Positions 51,092 to 59,102 of a stretch of DNA of 64,000 bases are shown one piece after another. The notes beneath the pieces are model-generated. The model did not search any database. It had not been told where the DNA came from and saw only the letters and a list, made by a program, of their open reading frames with translations. Source of the DNA: Polyangium fumosum (GTDB taxonomy: Bacteria; Myxococcota_A; Polyangia; Polyangiales; Polyangiaceae); assembly GCF_005144585.1 (NCBI RefSeq), contig NZ_SSMQ01000047.1, forward strand, positions 1 through 64,000, in the 5' to 3' direction. Position 1 is the stretch's first letter; every line of letters starts with the position of its first letter. The position numbers and the translations under genes are program-made.

Positions 51092-53047
51092 CTATTCTTC
51101 CACTTCCTGCGGCTCGTTCGCCGCCACAACCGGCACGATCTGCGCCGGAAGTTCCTTCGGGGCTCGCGCCCCATAGCCCTTGTAAAAACGCGTCCAGTTC
51201 GCGAGGACGCCCGCAAAAGCCCGCCGGCCCTTCTCGCGCGCCACGATCTTCGCGAGGGTTTCCAGCTCCTTTTGCGTGAGCTGCTCCCCGTCGCCCGCAA
51301 GCACCCGCTCTAGGCGCTTGCGCATCTCGCGCACAAACGGCGGCCGCTTCTCCCCTGCCATCAGCTTGACGAAACCCTGCAAGTCCACGCTTGAGCGCGT
51401 TTTCCAGCCGTTTCGCTTCGCGTTCTGGGCCCCGTAGTAGTGATCGGCGTACGCGCGCCGCCGCGATTCCTCGGCGTACGCCGTGACGGCCGGCGGGCGC
51501 TTGTGCGTGCGCGGATTCCAATCCGCTGCGGCCCGCTCCATCGACTCAAAGCCCGACGCGCCCTTCGAGCGGCTCTTCTGGACAATCTGCTTTCGCCGAT
51601 CCTCGCGCTCGGCGCGCGCACCGTCTTCCTCCGCCGTCGTCGGGCAGACGAGGTCCACGATCGTGCGCACCCTCGCGGGTTCGAGCGCGACGCGCGCGAG
51701 CTCTTCTTGGAGATCGACGTCCGGCGGATCGTCGTCCTCCTCGCCCGCACCTGGCGCGACTCCGGCAAAATTGAGCTCGCCCCGGCGTCCCGCCAGCACC
51801 ACACGCTCGCCGCCCGGCACGTAGCCTGCCGGAATTTGCAGCACCGGCGGGGCCATCGCCTCGCCCGGCGTGTGCAGATAGACCTCCGTGACCTCGAGGG
51901 CGTGGTGGCCCATCAGATCACGCACTTCCGTCAGCGGCCTTTGCCGGCTCTCCGCTGTGCCGAAGAAGTGCCGCAGCGCGTGCGTTACCAGCTCGTCGGC
52001 ATACGGGAGCCCCGCGCGCGTCGCGAGCGCTCGCAAAACCTCCGGCTTGACCAGATCGGCGTGGGTGCGCCACGCAGGGCCCGGTGAGCGGTGGGCGGGA
52101 AAGAGCGGGCCGTGTGGCGCAAACCGCCCAAATCGAGCAAGCACGGCTTGCTGTGCTCGGAGCAGTCGCTCCCCGGCGTCCGACAGGGGGATCGTCCGCG
52201 AGCGCTTGCTCTTCGGTAGACTCGGCGGCTCCATCGCGCCCGGGAAACGCGTTGGCCACTGATCCACCGCTTGGCGCCGGATCCGCAGCACAAACGGCGT
52301 CTTGGCGCCCGGCTGAATGTCGTGGTTCCCGAGCCCCGACCCTTCGGCCTGTCGTAGCCCAAAAGCCGCGATCACAGCGCACCGCGCCGCGAGATCCGCA
52401 TAACGCGGGATCGCCAGCTCGCTAAGATCCCGGCGCTTCGCCTCCGTCAGGATCGCGAACAGCGCATCCTCGTTGTGCGGGATCGTGCGCTGCTTTTCCG
52501 TTGGCCGCTCCGGCCGCCACCCTCGCCACGGCAGTTCGGCCAAACGCCCATCTTCGATGGCCATATTCGCGGCCGCTTGCAAAACCGCGTAGATGTTCCC
52601 GATCGTGGTCTGCGCGAGTGGCTTTCGCTGTAGCTCCTTCTCCCACTTCGCAAGCTTCGACGCGTCGAGTTCTACGGCTCTACAATCCCGAAACTCCGGG
52701 AACACGTGCAGCCGCCAATACGACCGAGCAGCCTTGCCCCAATGGTCGTCCACCGTCGCGATGTAGGTTTCCCACATCTCCCGCAAGGAGAGCGGCCCCT
52801 TGGCCGCGTTGCGCACGGCCACGAGCGTGTGCGGATCCGAGATCGCGCCCGCCTTGTAGTCGTGCCTGAGCTGAATCACGCGGGTGTATCTCGCGATCAG
52901 ATCCTCCGGATCGGTGCCGTAGATCGAATCACGCTCGCCCGTCACCGGATCGCGGTATTGCTTGCGAAATCGGTTGGGCCCGACCTGTTGCAGCGTAACT
53001 CCCTGTATTGTTACGGTTTTGCCCTTCACCTTGATAACCTTCGGCAT
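51092..53047 (-). CDS. int: Tyrosine recombinase (integrase) with long C-terminal extension
   Basis: This 651-aa enzyme should integrate and excise the element at tRNA-Leu. The catalytic set is complete: Arg in AAFGLRQAEGSGL, Lys in LPKSKRSRTIPL, HALRH, MGHH and the nucleophile Tyr390 in VTEVYLHTP. An N-terminal arm domain (VTLQQVGPNRFRKQYRDP) and a core-binding helix bundle precede it. About 260 residues follow the Tyr, far more than in most phage integrases. They are charged and unassigned, with RERERR-like and helical stretches. The ATG at 53047 is chosen because upstream sequence is low-complexity. It lies 3 kb from attR. Confidence 0.94.
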   Translation of the reverse strand: MPKVIKVKGKTVTIQGVTLQQVGPNRFRKQYRDPVTGERDSIYGTDPEDLIARYTRVIQLRHDYKAGAISDPHTLVAVRNAAKGPLSLREMWETYIATVDDHWGKAARSYWRLHVFPEFRDCRAVELDASKLAKWEKELQRKPLAQTTIGNIYAVLQAAANMAIEDGRLAELPWRGWRPERPTEKQRTIPHNEDALFAILTEAKRRDLSELAIPRYADLAARCAVIAAFGLRQAEGSGLGNHDIQPGAKTPFVLRIRRQAVDQWPTRFPGAMEPPSLPKSKRSRTIPLSDAGERLLRAQQAVLARFGRFAPHGPLFPAHRSPGPAWRTHADLVKPEVLRALATRAGLPYADELVTHALRHFFGTAESRQRPLTEVRDLMGHHALEVTEVYLHTPGEAMAPPVLQIPAGYVPGGERVVLAGRRGELNFAGVAPGAGEEDDDPPDVDLQEELARVALEPARVRTIVDLVCPTTAEEDGARAEREDRRKQIVQKSRSKGASGFESMERAAADWNPRTHKRPPAVTAYAEESRRRAYADHYYGAQNAKRNGWKTRSSVDLQGFVKLMAGEKRPPFVREMRKRLERVLAGDGEQLTQKELETLAKIVAREKGRRAFAGVLANWTRFYKGYGARAPKELPAQIVPVVAANEPQEVEE

Positions 53048-53148
53048 GCGCTCGCCGATACCAACCGGCGCGCGCGCTTGCGTTTGTCCCAGCGTCCACA
53101 CGCGGGCGCGCGGTCCCCAACCCGCCACGCGCCCGCCCCTTCGAGTCG

Positions 53149-53769
53149 CTACCGGCGCCCGCCGCTCGCGCGCGCCGACTGCGCCGCGTTGAGCTCTGCG
53201 AGCGCTGCGCGCGCCGCCTCCGCTTGTCCTTCACGCTGAGCTGCTCGGCTCCGCGTGTGGTCGCCCGTCGACGCCGGCCCGGCGTCGCTCTGGCCACGCG
53301 TCGCCTTCGCTGGCTTCGTGGGCCATCTCGGTTCTTCGGGCGCGCGCCCGCGTGGCTTTGCCCGCCGTTCGGTCACGCCCGAGGCCACGGGCATGGTGAC
53401 GACGATCCCGCCACCCGTCTCGCGCTCCTCGCCCGTGAAGTCGAGCACGAGCACCCGATCGGCGTAGGTCTCCGGATACCGTGCCTCAACAAGCCGCGCC
53501 GTCTCGACCCCGTCTTCGCGGCACCATTCGAGGACTTCCTTGCCCGTCACCGGCACGTAGCCACCCGGCTCGCGCCGGTGCCGATGCCTGTCGTCGCAGA
53601 GCCGGCACGCCGCCCGCATCTCGCCGTGGCGTGTTGCCCCTCGACCCGGTTCGCAGGTGCGGCCGTGCAGGCACGCATGGTGCGTGCGGACGATTTCTGC
53701 GTAGACCCCCGTAACCACGAACGCCCGGAGGCACCGGGAGCACGTCACGTATTCGCCCGAGAACTTCAT
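53149..53769 (-). CDS. Cys-rich zinc-binding protein
   Basis: This 206-aa protein has an N-terminal zinc-binding unit (CSRCLRAFVV, HHACLHGRTC, CRLCDDRHRH), then a small mixed domain with EVLEWCREDGVETARLVEAR and VLVLDFTGEE, and a basic, disordered tail. It overlaps the adenine methyltransferase stop by ATGA, so it is made together with it. HNH-like features are incomplete. Function unknown. Confidence 0.6.
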   Translation of the reverse strand: MKFSGEYVTCSRCLRAFVVTGVYAEIVRTHHACLHGRTCEPGRGATRHGEMRAACRLCDDRHRHRREPGGYVPVTGKEVLEWCREDGVETARLVEARYPETYADRVLVLDFTGEERETGGGIVVTMPVASGVTERRAKPRGRAPEEPRWPTKPAKATRGQSDAGPASTGDHTRSRAAQREGQAEAARAALAELNAAQSARASGGRR

Positions 53770-54518
53770 GGGCGGACCTCCAGGAAGCCCCAGCGGCCCG
53801 CGTGCGCTGCGCCGCGCACGCGCCAGGCGTAGGCTTTGAGGTCGGTCCCGTCCTGCTCGTACACGATGCGGCCGTCCGGCTCCTGCCAGGCGCGCAGGAA
53901 CGCCGGCCGCATCGCGAGGTCGTACCGCCCGCCTGCCGGATCACGCAGCAGTCGCGCGCGCTGCGTGATCTTGGCCTTGCGGGATCCGCGATTCGCCTCG
54001 AACGCCGTGGAGGGCAGGAGCAGCGCGACCTGTTCCGCGTCCATCGCCATCGCGGCCAGCTCGAACGCCTCCCATTGGGGAAATGGTGGGTTCGAGATCG
54101 CGAGCCCCGGCATCGGGCCGAGGTCGAGCTCTTGCACCAGCTTCCGCACCCGCCATTGCACGTCGGCGTCCGCTACGTCGCCCACGAACACCCCGTGATA
54201 CGCGCCGGTCGCCAGCGCCTCCGCCGCTCGCGCCTCCGAGAACTCGATCCCGATCCCTCGGATGCCCCAGGCCGCATGGAGCACGGCCCCGATCGCCCCA
54301 CGGCCGGCGCCGAGGTCGATCCATATGCGCGGGCGCCCGAGTCGCGCGAGCAGCGCCGTCACGGCGCAGCGCTCCGGGTGGGGCTGATTTAGCCGCGTCG
54401 GCGTCTCGTAGAAGTCGAGCGGCAGGCGCGTGGGCTTGGCCGGCTCGCGCTTTCTGCCCATCGGAACCCGCGACGGCTCGCTGACGCCGCACATGCCGAT
54501 CGGTTTGGTGCCGCTCAT
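53766..54518 (-). CDS. DNA N6-adenine methyltransferase-like protein
   Basis: This 250-aa protein has an SAM-binding motif IDLGAGRGAIG and a catalytic motif NPPF (AISNPPFPQWEAF), preceded by LDFYETP, a segment common in phage Dam-like enzymes. It therefore probably methylates adenine, though RNA or protein targets cannot be excluded. A C-terminal strand-rich part may contact DNA. It overlaps both neighbours by ATGA, in one unit with the cytosine methyltransferase. The lack of a restriction gene suggests self-protection or epigenetic control. Confidence 0.82.
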   Translation of the reverse strand: MSGTKPIGMCGVSEPSRVPMGRKREPAKPTRLPLDFYETPTRLNQPHPERCAVTALLARLGRPRIWIDLGAGRGAIGAVLHAAWGIRGIGIEFSEARAAEALATGAYHGVFVGDVADADVQWRVRKLVQELDLGPMPGLAISNPPFPQWEAFELAAMAMDAEQVALLLPSTAFEANRGSRKAKITQRARLLRDPAGGRYDLAMRPAFLRAWQEPDGRIVYEQDGTDLKAYAWRVRGAAHAGRWGFLEVRP

Positions 54519-55684
54519 TGCCCACCCCCACGCCGGATTGCTTCGAGCTCCATGACGCGGCGCCCCCAGAGCTCGGCGACGTGCGGAACCACCGCGTTAC
54601 CCAGCGCTTTGAGCCTTGCAACGCGCAGCCGACGCGCCGCCCGCCCTTCCGGGCTCAGGACCGTGCGCGGGGGCTCCCACGTTTGCGGCGCCTCTCCGGG
54701 ACCGGCGGGCCATCTGTCCACCCGGGCGGGCAGCCCATCAACGTCTCGACCCACGCCGGATTCAGCACTCCGCCCGCATTCGGCTGTCTCACCGCTGCAT
54801 CCACCAGCGTCGTCCCCGCGTGTCGCGTCTCCGTGCTGTACCCGGCGGCGCCCGACGCCTTCGCGTCGCCGCATGTCGGTGTCGGCCACAGCTTCACGGC
54901 GATCCCGAGGGGCGTTCCGCAGCCGTTGCCGTTGATTCCCTTCGCTCGCAGCTTCGCCTGTCGCTCCTTGAAGGTCTCCACCGCCTCGCGCTCGTTCGCG
55001 CACGAGGCGTCCGGCGTCGGCCACAGCTTCACCGCCTGCGCCAGCGGCGGCGAGCCCTGCGCTCGCTTCCCTCGCGACGGACCGCGCGCGTCCCGCGTCA
55101 TCGGTGTAGGCCAGAATGAAGAGTCGCTCTCGTCGATGGGGAGCGCCGACGTCACTTGCCCGAACACACGACCATTCCGCATCGTACCCCGCTTCGGCCA
55201 GGTCACCGAGGACCCGATCGACTCCGCGAACAAGCAGAGCTGCGACGTTTTCCACGAGCACGTAGCGCGGTCGTAAAAGGCAAATGATTCTGCACTGTTC
55301 GCGCCAGAGCCCTGAACGTTCTCCCTCGATTCCGGCTCCATTCCCGGCATAGCTGATATCCTGGCAGGGAAATCCCCCGCAAATGAGGTCGACTTCCTCC
55401 AGCTCCGCCCCAACGGCGCGGACGTCCTCGTAGCGCTTCGCCCGCGGCCAATGCCGTGCGAGCACACCTCGGCACCACGCGTCTTGCTCGACCTGCCACG
55501 CCACCGGCCCGAGCCCGGCCCATTCCAAGCCGAGTTCCAGCAGGCCAATGCCCGAAAACAGCGAACCCATCGTGAGCGCGCTGCGCTCTTGCGTTTCCTC
55601 GCACCGCAACCCACGAGAACGCCTCGAACCATGTCCGGGCGTCCTCGATGTGTTGGCGGCGCGGCGCATGGCCGCGCCGCTCAT
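54515..55684 (-). CDS. C5-cytosine DNA methyltransferase
   Basis: This 389-aa Dcm-type enzyme has motif I LFSGIGLLELGLEWAGLGP, motif IV with catalytic Cys in GGFPCQDIS, motif VI VENVAALL, motif VIII APHRRERLFILAY and motifs IX-X in RLKALGNAVVPHVAELWGRR. The ~38 residues before LFSG are unusual; the ATG at 55684 overlaps the preceding stop (ATGA), but a start at 55570 is also possible. The target-recognition part (AYTDDAG to VDRWP) is Arg/Gly-rich and overlaps a second coding-like frame. It is typical of temperate-phage solitary methyltransferases. Confidence 0.92.
   Translation of the reverse strand: MSGAAMRRAANTSRTPGHGSRRSRGLRCEETQERSALTMGSLFSGIGLLELGLEWAGLGPVAWQVEQDAWCRGVLARHWPRAKRYEDVRAVGAELEEVDLICGGFPCQDISYAGNGAGIEGERSGLWREQCRIICLLRPRYVLVENVAALLVRGVDRVLGDLAEAGYDAEWSCVRASDVGAPHRRERLFILAYTDDAGRARSVAREASAGLAAAGAGGEAVADAGRLVRERARGGGDLQGATGEAASEGNQRQRLRNAPRDRREAVADTDMRRREGVGRRRVQHGDATRGDDAGGCSGETAECGRSAESGVGRDVDGLPARVDRWPAGPGEAPQTWEPPRTVLSPEGRAARRLRVARLKALGNAVVPHVAELWGRRVMELEAIRRGGGQ
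54655..55350 (-). CDS. Overlapping +1-frame protein with phage 'WPTP' domain
   Basis: Entirely inside the cytosine methyltransferase gene, in the +1 frame, a 231-aa product can be read from an ATG at 55350. Its sequence matches a family I know from phages, usually annotated as methyltransferase-associated: SWKTSQLCLF, TWPKRGTMRNGRVF, FWPTP twice more as LWPTP and NPAWVETLMGCPPGWTD. It is too well formed to be a chance shadow of a neighbouring frame. It may be a genuinely overprinted gene, or a relic of the ancestral recognition domain. No clear ribosome site is seen. Confidence 0.5.
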   Translation of the reverse strand: MPGMEPESRENVQGSGANSAESFAFYDRATCSWKTSQLCLFAESIGSSVTWPKRGTMRNGRVFGQVTSALPIDESDSSFWPTPMTRDARGPSRGKRAQGSPPLAQAVKLWPTPDASCANEREAVETFKERQAKLRAKGINGNGCGTPLGIAVKLWPTPTCGDAKASGAAGYSTETRHAGTTLVDAAVRQPNAGGVLNPAWVETLMGCPPGWTDGPPVPERRRKRGSPRARS

Positions 55685-56189
55685 TGCGCACCTTGCCCGA
55701 ACAGCTCGTCCGCGAGGGCTTCCGCTGCCTCGCAGCGCTCACGCCATTCCTCCGGCGTGCTGACCTTTGTCGCAATCGCGTACCAGACCGCTCGCGTGAC
55801 GGCGCTTGGTTCCCAGGGCGCGCACCGCTTATCCGCGTCGAGTAGCGCGAAGATCACCTCCGACGCCGCTTGCAGCTCCCTCGCTGGCGCACGGAGACAA
55901 GGCGGCCCCTTCGCCGCCAACCGGATCCCCTGCCTGACCTCCTCGACGCTCCCACCGTGGAGCCGACTTGCGTACAAGGTAAGTAGGTTCGGGAGAGATC
56001 CAGACTCGTACCGCTCCGCCCACACCTTCAACCACGTCAGGAGCGGATCGCTTACCTGAACGTCTGGCGCACCCCCCTCGTCGTGACGCACCGCGTGCCG
56101 TTCGAGGCTCCGGCACTCGTTTGGCACTTGCTCTTTGATAATGTTTCGACTACTTCGTGTTTCCTCGCTGTTTGCGGGGACGTGCGAAG
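55681..56189 (-). CDS. C-terminal part of the giant element protein, cut off by integration
   Basis: This frame (about 169 codons inside the element) enters the right attachment core in phase with the giant zinc-module gene at the left core. In a circular element they would join. The sequence has a helical body (LLTWLKVWAERYESGSLPNL, EWRERCEAAEALADELFG). Its stop overlaps the cytosine methyltransferase start (ATGA), which supports it as a real gene end. In the prophage state its own start would have to be an internal codon; none is convincing. A TTG at 56223 lies beyond attR. Confidence 0.6.
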
Positions 56190-56206
56190 AGTCCCCCTCT
56201 TCGCAC
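56190..56206 (+). repeat. attR core (17-bp direct repeat)
   Basis: Exact copy of attL, AGTCCCCCTCTTCGCAC. The element arm just before it supplies TGCGAAG, so TGCGAAGA (56183-56190) and TCTTCGCA (56198-56205) form a perfect 8-bp hairpin with a 7-base loop, mimicking the tRNA acceptor stem. Confidence 0.95.
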
Positions 56207-56350
56207 AGTTGTCGATTGGACAAACACGTCGCCGAGGGATTCGCGACTTCGCTTGGATGAGGTAGGCAGCCGTGATCCCTCGTGGTTCACGGTGCCAGCC
56301 TTGACGAGGACGATCCAATGTCGCATGGCGCGCCGGGGGGCTCGGGGGGG

Positions 56351-57709
56351 ATGAAGCAGGTTCGCTCCCCAGCGGTCGCGGCCGGCGCATGGGCCTTCGG
56401 GGTCGTCGGTGTCGTGACGAGCCTGCTTCTCGGCCTTGTCCCCATTGGGTGCAAGCAAGGCAAGACGGAGGGCGGCGCAGCGCCGGCCCCGAGCGCATCG
56501 GTCGCCCCGAGCGCGTCGGCGGCGACGAGCGCGGCCGCGGCTCCGCCCGCGACCTCGGCGAGCGTCGCGCAAGCGCCTCCGCCGAGCGAGCCAGTGGGCT
56601 CGGGCGTGTCGTCGTTCGTCGCGGCCGCGCAGACCGAGGGGTGCAAGGCGCAGAGCGGGGACATCGCGACGTACCTGCAGCGCGGCGAGGTGACGGTCGC
56701 GGGGAGCGAGGGGTCGCTCGCCGCCGCCTGGCTCATCAAGCTCGCCGCGAACAAGCCGGGCGCGCAGCTCGCGTTCGCTGGGTTCGCCCTCGACGCGAAG
56801 CAGGTGGCGCGCGCGCGTGGCATCGGGACGGCCAACGAGACGGCGCCGCGGATCTTCGCGAACGGGGCTGGCTGGACGCTCGTGTGGTTCGACGAAAACG
56901 GGCTGGCGTACACGAAGCCGCGCTGGGAGACGGCGCCGGCGCCCGTGATCGAGCACCTGAGCACGGTGAACGCCGCGAACGCGGACGACGTGGCCCTCGC
57001 CGCGACGCCCGCCGGAGCGATCGTCGCGGTGGCGCCGTTCAACATGGAGAAGGCGCAGCTCGGGCTGTTCCAGTTCGCCCCGACGGACGCAGCCGCGCCG
57101 GCCGTGCAGGCGCTCGGCGCGACGCACCACGCCCACGAGCCGCGCAGGCCCGCCGTCGCCGCCGATGGAACTGGCTACACGCTCGCCTGGCACGAGGGGG
57201 ACGGGCGGATCGTCGTGTCGCGCTTCGATCTCGCGGGCAAGGAGATCGACGAAGCCTACACCCTCGCGGCGGCCCCGCCGGCCGGCGCGCCCGCGCGCGA
57301 ACGCGTGAACCTCGTGGCCACGACGAAAGGCGCGATGGCCGTGTGGATCGAGGGCGACAAGATCCTCGCGCGCGCCGTCGACGCCGCGGCGCGCCCCGGC
57401 GAAAAGACGTGGCTGGTCGGGCGCGGTCGGGCTCCGGCGCTTGCGCCGATCGGCGACGGCGCGCTCGTCGTGTTCCTTGGTCAAGAGGGCGGCAAGGACG
57501 ATCAGGTCCTCGCGGTGAAGCTCTCGGAGAGCGGCGAGCCGTCGGCCACGGGCATGCGGATCAGCGACGGGACGGGCGCGGTGAAGGACGCGGCGGCGGT
57601 CACGTCGGCTGGCCCGCGGTTGGGCTTCCTGTGGGCCGAGCCCATGAGCAACGGCGTGAGCACGAAGCGCGCGATCCTGCGGACGCTCGAGTCGAGCTGC
57701 GTCCCCTGA
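56351..57709 (+). CDS. Lipoprotein with beta-propeller-like repeats
   Basis: This is a 452-aa protein from the ATG at 56351 (an ATG at 56318 would add 11 residues). The signal peptide ends in LVPIGC (Cys about 27) and is followed by an Ala/Ser/Pro-rich linker. The body has repeated blade-like strands such as NGAGWTLVWFDENGLAYT, GTGYTLAWHEGDGRIVVSR and TKGAMAVWIEGDKILAR. That pattern fits a WD/YVTN-like propeller on the outer surface; many myxobacterial lipoproteins look alike. It begins 145 bases after attR, so the integration replaced its upstream DNA, but this region shows no obvious promoter. Confidence 0.75.
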   Translation: MKQVRSPAVAAGAWAFGVVGVVTSLLLGLVPIGCKQGKTEGGAAPAPSASVAPSASAATSAAAAPPATSASVAQAPPPSEPVGSGVSSFVAAAQTEGCKAQSGDIATYLQRGEVTVAGSEGSLAAAWLIKLAANKPGAQLAFAGFALDAKQVARARGIGTANETAPRIFANGAGWTLVWFDENGLAYTKPRWETAPAPVIEHLSTVNAANADDVALAATPAGAIVAVAPFNMEKAQLGLFQFAPTDAAAPAVQALGATHHAHEPRRPAVAADGTGYTLAWHEGDGRIVVSRFDLAGKEIDEAYTLAAAPPAGAPARERVNLVATTKGAMAVWIEGDKILARAVDAAARPGEKTWLVGRGRAPALAPIGDGALVVFLGQEGGKDDQVLAVKLSESGEPSATGMRISDGTGAVKDAAAVTSAGPRLGFLWAEPMSNGVSTKRAILRTLESSCVP

Positions 57710-57796
57710 GCGCGGAAGAACGTGTCGTTCGCGCACGCGCGCAGGGCGTGTCGTCTACGCGCGCGTGACGAGCGCTCGGCCTGTCGCGCCGCGTGA

Positions 57797-58975
57797 TCAG
57801 GACGCGAGGAACGCCGACAGCTTGCCGCCGGCCGCGACGTGGGCCTGGGCCGCGCCGAGCTCGCTGAAGTCGAGGCTGCGCACGGAGAGATCCCGGTACC
57901 GGTTTTTTTCGACGAACCGGAGCTCGTCGGGGCGCGCCCAGTCGATCACGTGGGGCGACTTCGTCGAGACGATGAGCTGCCGGTGATCGGCGCAGGCCTC
58001 GATCACGTCGAGCAGCGCGACGATGCTGCCGGGGACCGCGGCGATCTCGGGCTCCTCGATGAGCAGCGCCGTCGCCTCCGGATCCACGAGCGCGACGAGG
58101 AGCTCGAGCCTTCGGATCACGGCATCGGACAAACGACCGAAGTCCACGCCCTCGAACGTGATGCTGGCGCGGTCCTGCGGCGCGACGTCCGCGCGCGCGG
58201 AGGTGTCGCGCGTGATCTGGACGGCGAGCTCGCCAGGCGCGCCGATGCGCTGGCAGAGCTCGACGACCTTGTTGTACCGATCGCGGTGGAGCTCGAACCA
58301 GATGACGAGCGTCGACGCGAGCGAGAGCAGGCGCGCGTCGAGGCCCCGCGACGTCCAGAGGACGCCTGATCGGCCGGTGAGCGTGACGCCTGTGCGATCC
58401 TCGATCGGGGGGCGCGCGAGGGCGAGGCCGAGCCAGCGGATGCCTTCGAGGTAGGCGCGGATGCGACGCAGGTCCTCGGGGACACGATCGGCGGAGTCCC
58501 CGGCGAGCGCGAGCGCGCCGACGCCCGAGGGGAGCGAGATGCGGCTGCCGTCGCCGAAGACGGCGCGTCGATCACGCACCGTCCAGAGATCCACGTTGGC
58601 CTCGTCGGTCCTCGCGGCGTGTTCTTCCCAGCGCATCGAGGGCGGGAAGGGCTCGTCGTCGTCCTCGAGATCTTGGAAACGCCGATCGTAGCCGTAGACG
58701 AGGTGCTCGCCGGCGTCGCCTTCGAACTCGCAGCGGAAGTGGCGCGGTTTTTCCGGGTCGCTCAGGGCGTGGACCGCGATATGCGCGCCTTCGGCGATGC
58801 CCTGGACGAGGAGCGACGCGAGGGTCCCGCCCTTCGCGACGAGCACGGTGCGACGCGGGGCGATGGCGAGCTCGATCGTGCTGCTCCCGATCGCCTGGTA
58901 ATCACCGATCGTCACGGACACGAGCCGGGCGGCCAGGGCTCGGGGAAAGACGGAGGTGCGGGCCGGTTCGATCAT
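57797..58975 (-). CDS. OLD/RecF-like AAA protein with degenerate P-loop
   Basis: This 392-aa protein has the C-terminal half of an ABC-type ATPase: signature RLSDAVIRRLELLVAL, Walker B ALLIEEPEIAA and a His-switch region IVSTKSPHVIDW. The expected N-terminal Walker A after IGDYQAIGSSTIELAIAPRR reads VLVAKGGTLASLL and lacks the GKS/T, so ATP binding may be weakened or lost. An inserted ~180-residue middle domain replaces the coiled coil. OLD-family proteins with nucleases act in phage defence, but no TOPRIM or nuclease partner is next to it. The ATG at 58975 is chosen over 59032. Confidence 0.72.
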   Translation of the reverse strand: MIEPARTSVFPRALAARLVSVTIGDYQAIGSSTIELAIAPRRTVLVAKGGTLASLLVQGIAEGAHIAVHALSDPEKPRHFRCEFEGDAGEHLVYGYDRRFQDLEDDDEPFPPSMRWEEHAARTDEANVDLWTVRDRRAVFGDGSRISLPSGVGALALAGDSADRVPEDLRRIRAYLEGIRWLGLALARPPIEDRTGVTLTGRSGVLWTSRGLDARLLSLASTLVIWFELHRDRYNKVVELCQRIGAPGELAVQITRDTSARADVAPQDRASITFEGVDFGRLSDAVIRRLELLVALVDPEATALLIEEPEIAAVPGSIVALLDVIEACADHRQLIVSTKSPHVIDWARPDELRFVEKNRYRDLSVRSLDFSELGAAQAHVAAGGKLSAFLAS

Positions 58976-59102
58976 GAGAGGGCACCTTCCTCCTACCACG
59001 CTGCGTGGGGGGTTGGCGTATCCCTTCTGCACGGGCGGGACGCTTCATTCCGTCCATCCTTGGTTTGCGAGCGTAAGCGAGATTAGGCGCTAGAATTCGT
59101 GG

